Below the pieces are notes generated by a model. The model was not told the DNA's origin. It was given only the letters and a program-made list of their open reading frames with translations, and did no database searches. Made by a program: the position numbers and the translations under genes. Of a stretch of 62,471 bases of DNA, positions 9,485 to 18,482 are shown piece after piece. The stretch covers positions 1 through 62,471 of the forward strand of contig USCB01000008.1 in the NCBI GenBank assembly GCA_900553125.1, in the 5' to 3' direction. The stretch comes from an uncultured Clostridium sp. (lineage in GTDB: Bacteria > Bacillota > Clostridia > TANB77 > CAG-508). Positions within the stretch are counted from its first letter, which is position 1. Each line of letters begins with the position of its first letter.

Positions 9485-10312
9485 TTAATATTCATCTAAA
9501 AAGTTTATTATTTTACCATATTTTTTATATGATAAAATTGTTTCAAGATTTACATTTTGCGTACTATTAAAAATATTTATATCTGAGTTTTTATATTTTT
9601 CTTTTAACATTTTTATCAATTCCTTTGTTTCTGCCCTTTTTGAAGTTTTTCCATTCTCTAATTTTCTTTTTTCTTGTCTTTCAGTTATTTTACATGCACA
9701 TTTTATAAATTCTAAGTTGTTATAATTTGCCCAACTTATTATATCTTCTTCTCTTACTAGATAAAGTGGTCTAATTAACTCCATCCCTGGATGTGATGTG
9801 CTTTTTAATTTTGGCATCATTGTTTGCATTTTGCCACTAAATAACATTCCCATTAAAACAGTTTCTATTACATCATCAAAATGGTGCCCAAGTGCTATTT
9901 TGTTACATCTTAACTCTTGTGCTTTTTTATATAAATATCCTCTTCTCATTCTTGCACATAGATAACATTCATGATCATTCATCTTTTCTACTCTTGAAAA
10001 AATATCTGTTTCAAACATCGTTATAGGTATATTTAATATTTTAGCATTTTGTATTATTTTGTTTTTGTTTGTTTCATTATATCCAGGATTCATTACTATA
10101 AATTCAATATCAAAATTATTTTTACCATGTTTTTTTAATTCCTGAAAACATTTTGCAAGTAACATTGAATCTTTTCCACCTGATATACAAATTCCTATTT
10201 TATCCCCATCTTGTATCATATTGTATTCATTTATTGCCTTTACGTATTTTGCCCATATTTGTTTTCTATATGTAGTTATTATTGTTCTTTCAATTTTTTC
10301 ATATTCTTCCAT
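9485..10312 (-). CDS. PP-loop tRNA thiolation protein, TtcA-like
   Basis: Adenylates a tRNA base for sulfur insertion, most likely 2-thiolation of cytidine. 275 aa from the chosen start. PP-loop SGGKDS near residue 46; CxxC pair in CYLCARMRRG (about 131-134); GHHFDD motif; a third cysteine group in IKCACK. The CxxC plus a later cysteine is the [4Fe-4S] pattern of TtcA and relatives. Start at 10312 has AAAGGA seven bases upstream; the longer frame starting MIIIKRN lacks a site. TilS is excluded by the cysteines. Neighbouring genes give no extra clue. Confidence 0.82.
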   Translation of the reverse strand: MEEYEKIERTIITTYRKQIWAKYVKAINEYNMIQDGDKIGICISGGKDSMLLAKCFQELKKHGKNNFDIEFIVMNPGYNETNKNKIIQNAKILNIPITMFETDIFSRVEKMNDHECYLCARMRRGYLYKKAQELRCNKIALGHHFDDVIETVLMGMLFSGKMQTMMPKLKSTSHPGMELIRPLYLVREEDIISWANYNNLEFIKCACKITERQEKRKLENGKTSKRAETKELIKMLKEKYKNSDINIFNSTQNVNLETILSYKKYGKIINFLDEY

Positions 10313-10341
10313 TTTTTCATTCCTTTTTATAATAATCAAAA

Positions 10342-10377
10342 TGCCAGTATATAAAAATTATATACTGGCATTTTTTT
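10342..10377. terminator. Hairpin between small orphan and thiolase gene
   Basis: TGCCAGTATAT / ATATACTGGCA with an AAAAATT loop and T runs on both sides. Most likely terminates the minus-strand ORF ending at 10380. Confidence 0.7.
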
Positions 10378-10379
10378 GA

Positions 10380-10583
10380 CTATCTTCTTGTTATTTTTAC
10401 AAAGGCGACCTTCATCCCCCAGCAAATAACACGAAAATTATCAGACAGTTTCACTACCTTCTGTACCTTTGGTACTGTGTACCAGATAGTCCGACCATAG
10501 TCGTTAACTACCCAAAATTGGTACTGATCACCTTTTTCAGGTGCCACCGTTGAGGTTCCTATATAGTAATATTTTTTTTTCAT
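10380..10583 (-). CDS. Small unknown protein (67 aa), probably acquired
   Basis: Not recognised. Starts MKKKYYYIGTSTVAPEKGD after a strong AGGAGG site nine bases upstream; a longer frame starting MHMTG is less likely. Rich in aromatic and basic residues, no membrane segment. The gene is GC-richer than its surroundings and uses CGG in frame for residue 31, so like 4855-6417 it does not follow the rule seen in native genes. About 210 bases upstream, to the end of pfkA, hold no other gene. Confidence 0.6.
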   Translation of the reverse strand: MKKKYYYIGTSTVAPEKGDQYQFWVVNDYGRTIWYTVPKVQKVVKLSDNFRVICWGMKVAFVKITRR

Positions 10584-10796
10584 GTTCCTTTCCTCCTGTC
10601 CTGTCATATGCAAATTAACATTATCTTTTATTATTATACCACATTTACATTATGTTGACAATACCTTTTTTCATCATAATTTTCAATAACTCTAAAGAAT
10701 ATACTATCCAAATGAACCTTAAGGAATTCTACCATATATCCAGCTACAATTTTTATATATTTAATTTTGCCATTTAAAAAATTATTTTTTATTATA

Positions 10797-11933
10797 TTAA
10801 TCACCTAAACAAATTCCAATATCTCTTGCAGTTTTTATCAAATCATCATCTAATTTAACTGTTTTCATATTACTATCTTCTGTTCCACCTTCAACAGCAC
10901 CAATTACTTTATTATCTCCTACTACATCTTCTAATGATACATAATCTAGTTTTCCATCCTTTAAAACTGTCAAAACATTAAATTTGCCTTCTAAAGCTAA
11001 TTCCATAGCTTTTGCACCATATTTTGTAGATAATATTCTATCTGTTGATGTTGGTGTTCCTCCTCTTTGCATATAGCCAAGTGTTGTATTTCTTGCAATT
11101 AACCCTGTACGTTTTTCAAGTTCTTGTGCAACTAGGTCACCTGCTCCTCCTAATTGAATATTTATAACTCCTTTTCCACCTTCACGTGTATTTTTTACTG
11201 ATATACTTCCTCCTTTTGGAAATGCTCCTTCTGATACTACAACTACACTAAAGTTTTTTCCTGCTTTTTGTCTTGCTTTAATTTTTTCTACAACTTTATC
11301 TATATCATATGGAATTTCTGGAAGTAATGCTACATCTGCTCCTCCCGCAATTGCAGCTTCTAAAGTTATCCATCCTGCATATCTTCCCATAACTTCTAGA
11401 ACCATTATTCTATTATGTGTTTCAGCTGTTGTGTGAAGTCTATCTAACGCCTCTGTTGCAACAGATACAGCTGTATTAAATCCAAATGTAACATCTGTAC
11501 ATGCAACATCATTATCTATTGTTTTTGGAACTCCTATAACATTTATTCCTCTTAATGAAAAATCTCTTGCTGATTTTTGTGTACTATCTCCACCTAGTGT
11601 AAATAAACAATCTATTCCGTCATTTTTTAAATTTTGTACACATGTTTCTGATAAATCTTTATATACAACTTCACCATTTTCTAAAACTTTATAGTTAAAA
11701 ACATTTGAATTTAATGATGAACCTATTATTGCTCCACCTTTATGTAGTATTCCAGATGTAATTGGTTGATGGTCTAATCTTACATAATTATTGTTTAATA
11801 GACCATTAAATCCATCTAAAAATCCATAACATTCTACCTCATTTTTTTCTGCTGTTCTTGTTATTGCACGAATTACAGCATTTAACCCTGGAGCATCTCC
11901 ACCATTAATTAATATTCCTACTTTTTTTAACAT
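10797..11933 (-). CDS. pfkA: 6-phosphofructokinase
   Basis: Phosphorylates fructose 6-phosphate in glycolysis. 378 aa. GGDAPGLNAVIR near residue 12, GGDST around 115-119, catalytic PKTIDND loop, and the GYMQRGGTPTS substrate segment. The donor-specificity positions (E. coli 104 and 124) read Ser and Lys: Lys124 is the state associated with pyrophosphate or group III enzymes, Gly at both with ATP, so the phosphoryl donor is unsettled. It lies 42 bases downstream of the truncated nrdD and may share its transcript. Confidence 0.93.
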   Translation of the reverse strand: MLKKVGILINGGDAPGLNAVIRAITRTAEKNEVECYGFLDGFNGLLNNNYVRLDHQPITSGILHKGGAIIGSSLNSNVFNYKVLENGEVVYKDLSETCVQNLKNDGIDCLFTLGGDSTQKSARDFSLRGINVIGVPKTIDNDVACTDVTFGFNTAVSVATEALDRLHTTAETHNRIMVLEVMGRYAGWITLEAAIAGGADVALLPEIPYDIDKVVEKIKARQKAGKNFSVVVVSEGAFPKGGSISVKNTREGGKGVINIQLGGAGDLVAQELEKRTGLIARNTTLGYMQRGGTPTSTDRILSTKYGAKAMELALEGKFNVLTVLKDGKLDYVSLEDVVGDNKVIGAVEGGTEDSNMKTVKLDDDLIKTARDIGICLGD

Positions 11934-11975
11934 TTTTATCCTTCCTTTCCTCTAACACATAATATTTGTGTATAT

Positions 11976-13463
11976 TTAATTTGTATAATAACCTTTATCG
12001 GTTACATTTTTAATGGTTCCATACCTTTCTTTATCTTTGATTGCAAATTTATGTCCTACGTTCTCAGGCGGATGACCATCTAAAACAAATCCAATATTTG
12101 TTTCTTTTTTCCATTTTTCTATTGTTTCTTTTAGACTTTTTATTACATTTATTATAAATTTGTCTTTTTGTTCAATTGTTTCCTTGTTTTTTATTAATTC
12201 TGCCATTTCATTTGTTCCTATATAACCTAATGATAAACTTGAATATTTGCTATATAGTAATTTGTCAATTTTTTCTTGTGGTTTTAATCTTGAAATTCCT
12301 CCATTTTGCCAAATAATAGGGCTTATATCTGAAGGGGTTCCAAGTAATTGATAATGTCTACACATTAAAGCCTCTTTGCATAATTCCATTTTTTCGTCAA
12401 GGATTTTATAAAATTTTTCCTCATCTTCATCTGCAATTATAGCTATTTGTGGCAAATTTATAGTTACTATTCCTTGATTGAATTTTCCCGCAAATTTATA
12501 TTTTTCTTCACTTATTTCTTCTGGCATTTGATTTATTAGTTCTTCTTTAATTTTTAGATTTTCCTTTAGATATTCTTTTTCCTGGTTTAAATCTAAATAT
12601 AAGATTACATCTGGTTCTCTTCCTCCAGTTGTTAAGAGTGTTTTTAACTGATATTTGATAGTTTGTACACCATCTTTTAATTGATTTTTTTCAAATGTTT
12701 TTAATAGTTCTTCTATTATATTATTATCAATTTTTTCTTCAAATTCTTTTTTATAATTTTCTTTAGCTTTTCTTAGAAATTTCCCTAAACAACTTAAATC
12801 TATATACTGCTTTCCATATATATTACTTCCAACATGTGCAATTATTTGAGTTAAAATATTACATGCACGCTCAAATGTTTTTGGCTCTTCTATTTTTATC
12901 CCATTTATTGTTGTACCATTATATAACATATCTTTTAAATTTGTTACACAATAATTAATAATTGGTTCGATAAAATAATCTGAATTATGAAAATATAAAA
13001 TTCCTTCTTCATTTGCTTTGGATATTTTTTCCGGTAATAACAGCCTTTTGGTTAAATCTTTTGAAACTTCTCCTGCTATATAATCTCTTTGCGATGATGC
13101 TTTTATTGTATTTTTTTTATTTGTTTCATCTGTTCTATTTTGATTTCTTATTAGTCCTAGTATTGTTTCATCTGTTGTATTGCTCTTTCTTACTAGTGCT
13201 CTTGTGTACCTATATACTATATATTTTTTGGCAAGTTCATATTTTCCTATTTCCATTAGCTTTTGTTCAATTATGTCTTGCATGTCTTCAACTAAAATTC
13301 TTTTTTTGTCTATTTTTTCTATATAATTTGTTATGATTTTTATATCTTCTTTGCTTGCTTTTTCTTTTTCATCTAATACTTCATTATTGGCTTTTTCGAT
13401 TGCAATTGATATTTTATTTCTATCATAATCTACTACTCTTCCATCTCTTTTTATTACTTTCAA
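11976..13463 (-). pseudogene. nrdD: Anaerobic ribonucleotide reductase NrdD, C-terminally truncated
   Basis: NrdD makes deoxynucleotides under anoxia. This frame has an N-terminal ATP-cone (about 1-95: KRDGRVVDYDRNKI) and much of the ten-stranded barrel, but it ends at residue 495 just after VTDKGYYTN, where family members continue for roughly 190 residues carrying the zinc site and the glycyl-radical loop (RVxGY-type). The next 42 bases are non-coding leader of pfkA, so the end is deleted, not frameshifted. No nrdG activase gene is near. TTG start with AAAGGAGG six bases upstream. Without the radical site it cannot be a normal reductase; probably a remnant. Confidence 0.85.
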
Positions 13464-13589
13464 TTTTAGCCTCCTTTGATATTTATATGGCTATTTTTAT
13501 TCTTTGGAATATATTTTAGTACCCACACAGTATATCATATCAAACAAAAAATTACTATATTTATTTAAAATTATTTTTATTTTATTTTC

Positions 13590-13620
13590 TGTTGCAATTG
13601 CAACAATTTTATGGTATATT
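13590..13620 (+). promoter_or_regulatory. Crp/Fnr gene promoter with 16-bp palindrome
   Basis: A perfect palindrome TGTTGCAATTGCAACA (13590-13605) covers a -35-like TTGCAA; TATATT follows at 17 bp. It sits between the divergent nrdD and regulator genes, so it may be the regulator's own operator. The CDS ATG is 22 bases downstream. Confidence 0.6.
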
Positions 13621-13641
13621 TCTACTTAAAGGTGATTAACA

Positions 13642-14275
13642 ATGATAACAGATTTTGATGCTTCAAATTTTTTTGAAGATTTTAATAATAATTGTAATAA
13701 AGTTTCAAAACGTTCATTCAAAAAAGGAGCAGTAATTACTACATATATAGAAAAAAGAAATCAAATGTGTATTATGCTCAATCGGTACAGCTAATTTGAT
13801 TAGATATGATTTTAATGGCAATAAAACTATAATTTTTCAATTTACAAAAGGTGATATTTTTGGAGAAGTTTTATACCCTACAAATACCAATAACGAACTG
13901 TTTGTAGAGGCTAAAGAAAATTGTGAAATCTTAAGTTTTATTTATGATAATATTATGAAGGAATGTAATTCTAAATGTAAATTTCATAAGGAATTGGAAA
14001 AAAATTTACCAATATTAATAATGAATAACACGATAAAGTTAAATACTAGAATTGAACTTTTAACAAAAAAAAATATTAGAGATAAATTACTTACATATTT
14101 TAATTTGTTATCTACTAGAAAACTTAGTAAAACTTTTACCTTACCTTTTTCTTTGACTGATTTAGCAGATTTTCTTAGTGTTGATAGAAGTGCTATGATG
14201 AGAGAACTGTCGCATTTAAAAGAAGAAGGTTTTATTGAGAAAAAAGGCAATATTTTTACTATTCTTAGTTCTTAA
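13642..14275 (+). CDS. Crp/Fnr-family regulator, read through a +1 shift at CGG
   Basis: Cyclic-nucleotide-fold regulator with C-terminal winged helix-turn-helix (LTDLADFLSVDRSAMMREL, then LKEEGFIEKKG). From ATG at 13642 (AAAGGTGATT site) the frame runs 47 codons to an in-frame CGG at 13783-13785 and stops two codons later. Skipping the C gives QMCIMLNGTANLIRYDFNG, the expected beta-roll sequence with its conserved Gly, and continues to residue 210. It is divergent from nrdD, as redox regulators often are. No Fnr-type N-terminal cysteine cluster is seen. Alternative: pseudogene. Confidence 0.8.
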
Positions 14276-14284
14276 ATTTAAATT

Positions 14285-14315
14285 AGGGACGGTTCCTTTT
14301 AAAAAAAGGAACCGT
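14285..14315. repeat. GGGGACGG palindromic repeat, short copy
   Basis: GGGACGGTTCCTTTT and AAAGGAACCGT arms between the convergent regulator and pyk genes; one arm is truncated. May act as a shared terminator. Confidence 0.75.
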
Positions 14316-14335
14316 ATCAATTTTGAAATTATTTA

Positions 14336-15769
14336 TTATATTTTTAAAACTCCACCAATTGTTTTGCTTTCACTAGCATCTGGTAACATTTGGCTACCAC
14401 CAGTAATAACAACTATATCTCCGCTTTCTAGAATTTCTTTATTTTCTAATTTTTCAATTCCAGCTTCTAGAGTTTTTTCAATTGTTTCACCTTTTTCAAC
14501 TAATATTGGTGTTACATTCCAAGCTAAAGCTAATTGACGGAATGTTCTTTTATTGTCTGTTATAGCTAAGATTGGGCATCCTGCTCCTAATCCAGCTAAT
14601 CTTCTTGCAGTATTTCCTGTATTTGTATAGCAAACTATTGCATCTGCATTCATAACTTTTGCTGATACACATGCTGAATATGCAACTTTTTCTTCATAGT
14701 TTAATAATTCGATGTCTTTGTTCTCATCAAATCTCTTCCAATAATTGATTTCTGGCTCTACTCTGTTTGCTATTTTTACCATTGTTTCAACACATTCAAC
14801 TGGGTAATCACCTTGAGCACATTCTCCAGATAACATTATAGCACTTGTTCTATCAAATATAGCATTTGCTACGTCTGATGCTTCTGCTCTTGTTGGTAAT
14901 GGTTGATGTGTCATTGATTCTAACATTTGTGTAGCTGTTATTGCTGGTTTGTATAATTTGTTAGATGTTTTGATTATTCTCTTTTGAACTACTGGTGGTT
15001 CTGTAAAGTCTGTTTCTGTAGCCATATCTCCACGAGCTATCATTTGTCCGTCAGCTTCGTTTAAGATATCGTCTATGTTTGACAATCCTTCTACGTTTTC
15101 TATTTTTGTGATGATTTGGATATCTTTTCCACCATTTTCATCTAATATTTTTCTTACATTTCTTATATCTTCTAGGTTTCTTGCAAATGAAATTGCTACG
15201 AAATCATAGTCATGTGCACATGCTGTTTTTAAGTCTTCTATATCTTTTTCAGCAAGTCCTGGTAGCCTGATTATTGTTCCAGGTAAGTTCATTGTTTTTC
15301 TGCTTCCTAGTCCATTTCCATGAACTACTGTTGTAACTATATCTTTTCCAACAACTTCGTCAACTTTTAATTCTATTGCTCCATCATCTATTAAGATTTT
15401 TGTTCCTGGTACAACGTCTTTATATAATTCTTTATATGTTACAGAAACTTTTTCTTCGTTTCCTTCTATATCTTCATTTACTAAAGTAAATTTTTGTCCA
15501 TCTTTTAATTGAATTTTTTGATTTTTTCCTGTGTATAACATTCCAGTTCTTATTTCTGGACCTTTCATATCTAGTAACATTGGGATTGGTAATTCTTTTT
15601 CTTCTCTTATTTTCATTATTGTTTCAGATTTTTCTGATTGTTCATCCCAACTTCCGTGTGAATAGTTTATTCTGCATACATTTAATCCTGCATCGAATAA
15701 TTCTTCTAATTTGTTTTCACTTGCTGGTCCTATTGTTCCAACTATTTTTGTTTTTCTTAAAGCTTTCAT
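14336..15769 (-). CDS. pyk: Pyruvate kinase
   Basis: Converts phosphoenolpyruvate and ADP to pyruvate and ATP. 477 aa, the compact form without the extra C-terminal PEP-utiliser-like domain found in bacilli. Visible: KIVGTIGPAS at the start, INYSHG, active-site lysine segment IITKIENVEG, ARGDMATE and MLESMTHQPLPTRAE. Start at 15769, with AGGAGG 11 bases upstream; the longer frame from 15859 would include the promoter. Convergent with the Crp/Fnr gene. Confidence 0.97.
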   Translation of the reverse strand: MKALRKTKIVGTIGPASENKLEELFDAGLNVCRINYSHGSWDEQSEKSETIMKIREEKELPIPMLLDMKGPEIRTGMLYTGKNQKIQLKDGQKFTLVNEDIEGNEEKVSVTYKELYKDVVPGTKILIDDGAIELKVDEVVGKDIVTTVVHGNGLGSRKTMNLPGTIIRLPGLAEKDIEDLKTACAHDYDFVAISFARNLEDIRNVRKILDENGGKDIQIITKIENVEGLSNIDDILNEADGQMIARGDMATETDFTEPPVVQKRIIKTSNKLYKPAITATQMLESMTHQPLPTRAEASDVANAIFDRTSAIMLSGECAQGDYPVECVETMVKIANRVEPEINYWKRFDENKDIELLNYEEKVAYSACVSAKVMNADAIVCYTNTGNTARRLAGLGAGCPILAITDNKRTFRQLALAWNVTPILVEKGETIEKTLEAGIEKLENKEILESGDIVVITGGSQMLPDASESKTIGGVLKI

Positions 15770-15808
15770 TTCTTTAAAATTCCTCCTTCTAAAATTACAA
15801 CTTCGCCT

Positions 15809-15838
15809 ATTATAACACATATTGTGTTGATTATTCAA
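15809..15838 (-). promoter_or_regulatory. pyk promoter with inverted repeat in spacer
   Basis: Minus strand: -35 TTGAAT, 18 bp, -10 TATAAT. The spacer and edge of -10 hold AACACA-ATA-TGTGTT (15814-15828), a candidate operator for a glycolytic or redox repressor; identity unknown. Confidence 0.6.
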
Positions 15839-15914
15839 TAGTTTTTTTAAATTTTTCATAGCTTATTTTTTATGTAAATTAGTATTTTAAATCATATATA
15901 ATATAAATTTTGTT

Positions 15915-16685
15915 TTAATGATTAATTTTTACAATTTTTGTAACTTTATTTGTGTTATCATCTATTTCAAATAATACACTATTAAACATAGCCTCTCCTG
16001 TTGCTATTTTGTATCTTTCTGGAAGTGATGTTGTAAATCTTTTAAGTGCCGCATCTTTATCCATTCCAATTACTCCATTTTTTGGACCTGTCATTCCAAT
16101 ATCTGTAATAAATGCTGTTCCTTTTTCCAAAATCTGTTCATCTGCTGTTTGAGTATGTGTATGTGTTCCAAAAATTGCTGTTATTTCACCATCCAAATAA
16201 TATGCCATTGCTTTTTTCTCTGCCGTTGCCTCTGCATGAAAATCAAACATTATAATGTCCACTTCTGGTTTTATTTTTTGAATAATTTCCCTAACAACCT
16301 CAAAAGGATTGTCAAGCATTATGCTTATTTCAGCCCTTCCAAGTGCATTTATAACTGCTATTTTTTTATCTTTACATTTGTATATATTATAACCTTTTCC
16401 ACAAACTGATTTTGGATAATTAGCTGGTCTTATTAACTTAGGTTCATCTATAAAACTAAAAATTTCTTTTTTTCCCCATGTATGATTTCCCATTGTTACA
16501 CAGTCTGCTCCTGCTGATAATATATCTTTAAAATTTTTCAATGTGATTCCCATTCCTTCTGCTGCATTTTCTCCATTTACTATTGCAAAATCTACATTAT
16601 ATTCACTTTTTATCTTTTGAAGTCTTTTTTGAAGTTCTTTCACTCCAATAGTACCTACAATATCTCCTACTGCCAAAATGTTCAT
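15915..16685 (-). CDS. ymdB: YmdB-family metallophosphoesterase
   Basis: Cyclic-nucleotide phosphodiesterase-like calcineurin-fold enzyme; in Bacillus YmdB influences biofilm and motility choice. 256 aa. Metal ligands visible in GDIVG, NGENAAEG, GNHTWGKKE, DFHAEATAEK and GTHTHTQTAD. Cytoplasmic, no signal peptide. GAGGAAAAG precedes ATG. Position between pyk and an AAA protein says nothing about its role here. Confidence 0.93.
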   Translation of the reverse strand: MNILAVGDIVGTIGVKELQKRLQKIKSEYNVDFAIVNGENAAEGMGITLKNFKDILSAGADCVTMGNHTWGKKEIFSFIDEPKLIRPANYPKSVCGKGYNIYKCKDKKIAVINALGRAEISIMLDNPFEVVREIIQKIKPEVDIIMFDFHAEATAEKKAMAYYLDGEITAIFGTHTHTQTADEQILEKGTAFITDIGMTGPKNGVIGMDKDAALKRFTTSLPERYKIATGEAMFNSVLFEIDDNTNKVTKIVKINH

Positions 16686-16716
16686 TTTCTTTTCCTCACT
16701 TTCTGCTTATTTTTTA

Positions 16717-18402
16717 CTATAATATTTCCTGAACATAAATTTCATTGCCTACAACAACAATTGTATATTTTCTGAGTCCCTTTATATCTTTTATGTCATC
16801 AAATTCAGAGTATCTTTCAATTTGCTCTCTTGCCTCTTTTTGCTTGTCTTCTAATTTTGCCGTTTCTCCTTTTTTTATATATTTAAACTCAACCATTATA
16901 GCCTTATATCCTTTTGCTCTATCTCTTGGTACAAGCAAAATATCCGGATAATTTCTATTTACTTCCATTTCTGATTTTGTAGAATAAGCATTTATGTTCA
17001 TTGCTATACAGTAAAATATTAATTTAACATATTTCTCATCAAACTTTATCATGTCACGATTTGATAAATTATTTAAATATATTTTTAGCACTTCTACTAT
17101 TTTATCAATTCTTCCTTCCATTGCTAATTGTACTAGGATTTCTTGATTTGTACTATTATCTATTCTAAATTCTGCCTCTTGGTTCATTAATTGCATAAAG
17201 TAACTTGCATATATTTCTTTCATTACTTTATTTGGTATTGTAAGCTCTGGGATTCCTACTAAATCTCCTGATATTGTTAAATATCCCAAATAATATAACA
17301 TTGATACCATATCTGTTTCTGTAAACTCAATAGCTGGATTAAACTTTTTTACAATTTCGCTTATTATAGGCTCTCCTTGCACCGTTTTTTGCAATATTTC
17401 TAGTCTTTTTTCTCCTTTGCACAAGTCTAGCATTTTACCTATTTTACTATAATCACTTGCTATGTTCATATCAACTAGTTCAGTTGGTATTCTTTTTGAC
17501 CATATATAACTTGATAAGAAATATAAGCACATTGTAGAATTGTATATTTGATTTTCTGCCTCTATATTAAATTTATATCCATCATAATTTTCTTTCATTA
17601 TCGGCATTATTTTTTCTTGCTCTTCTAATGTTATTTTTTGATTCTTTAAAATTTCTACCAATTCACTTCCTGTGAATCCCATCATATCATTAAATCTTAT
17701 ATCTTGCGAAATATCAGTTCCTATATTAAATCCACTTGTTAAACTATCTAATGTTATTGGTGCAACTCCAGTTATAAATATTCTATCAATTACTGTTTCT
17801 GTTCCTTCTTTTAATACTTCATACCATTTTCTTACTCTTCCATTTTTTGATACTAAGTTTTTAAAATGTTCTGGATGAAATCCCAATAATTCATTTGCAA
17901 AATGGTCATATTCGTCTATTATTACATATATTTTCTCGTTTGGTTTTTGTATAGCAAATGCTTTGAAAACATCATCTAGTATATCTTCTGCTGCATTATC
18001 ATTATTTATATAAAAATCTAATCCATATTTCTCTATAAATAATTTTATTGATCTTATCGTTTTATTTTTAAATCCTTTCATCGTTGTTTCTTCATTCTCT
18101 GTATTTATTCCTGAAAAGTTAAATCTTAATATTGAATAACTATTTCTTAGTTTTGTTGGATTTTTTCCTATATATGTATTTTTGTATAAATTTTCAAATT
18201 CATCTGCTTTATTTTTATCATAATAGTATTCCAACACACTCGTAAATAGTGTTTTTCCAAATTTTCTTGGGCGCAGAAACATTATTCTTTTTTCTGGTAA
18301 ATTTTCTAATTTTTCTATGTATTTTGTCTTATCTACATAATAATAATTGTCTTGTATTAATTCTTCATAATTACTTATTCCATATGGCATTTTTAGATTC
18401 AT
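16717..18402 (-). CDS. AAA-ATPase-like / PD-(D/E)XK nuclease family protein
   Basis: 561 aa. N-terminal AAA-ATPase-like domain (PF09820 type) with MPYGISNYEELIQDNYYYVDK and a degenerate P-loop RPRKFGKTLF at about 43-52; Walker B-like IYVIIDEYDHF. C-terminal PD-(D/E)XK-like domain with NYPDILLVP and IMVEFKYIKKG. Such proteins are common and multicopy in gut anaerobes; their biological role is unknown, a defence or mobile-element link being speculative. AGGAGG precedes the ATG. Followed by ymdB with 31 bases between. Confidence 0.9.
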   Translation of the reverse strand: MNLKMPYGISNYEELIQDNYYYVDKTKYIEKLENLPEKRIMFLRPRKFGKTLFTSVLEYYYDKNKADEFENLYKNTYIGKNPTKLRNSYSILRFNFSGINTENEETTMKGFKNKTIRSIKLFIEKYGLDFYINNDNAAEDILDDVFKAFAIQKPNEKIYVIIDEYDHFANELLGFHPEHFKNLVSKNGRVRKWYEVLKEGTETVIDRIFITGVAPITLDSLTSGFNIGTDISQDIRFNDMMGFTGSELVEILKNQKITLEEQEKIMPIMKENYDGYKFNIEAENQIYNSTMCLYFLSSYIWSKRIPTELVDMNIASDYSKIGKMLDLCKGEKRLEILQKTVQGEPIISEIVKKFNPAIEFTETDMVSMLYYLGYLTISGDLVGIPELTIPNKVMKEIYASYFMQLMNQEAEFRIDNSTNQEILVQLAMEGRIDKIVEVLKIYLNNLSNRDMIKFDEKYVKLIFYCIAMNINAYSTKSEMEVNRNYPDILLVPRDRAKGYKAIMVEFKYIKKGETAKLEDKQKEAREQIERYSEFDDIKDIKGLRKYTIVVVGNEIYVQEIL

Positions 18403-18444
18403 TTTTGGTTCCTCCTGTCTTCTGTTTTATTTTAATGTAAAAAA

Positions 18445-18475
18445 GAAAAAATAGCAAGTGATATTGCTATTTTTT
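18445..18475. terminator. Terminator of ABC exporter operon
   Basis: AAAAAATAGCAA / TTGCTATTTTTT-type hairpin just downstream of the exporter stop; same sequence type as at 4773. Confidence 0.8.
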
Positions 18476-18482
18476 CTTTGAT

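Noticed and set aside
11934..11976. CGG-type frameshift as the cause of the short NrdD
   Set aside because: No CGG near the end and no room for the missing 190 residues before pfkA; it is a deletion.
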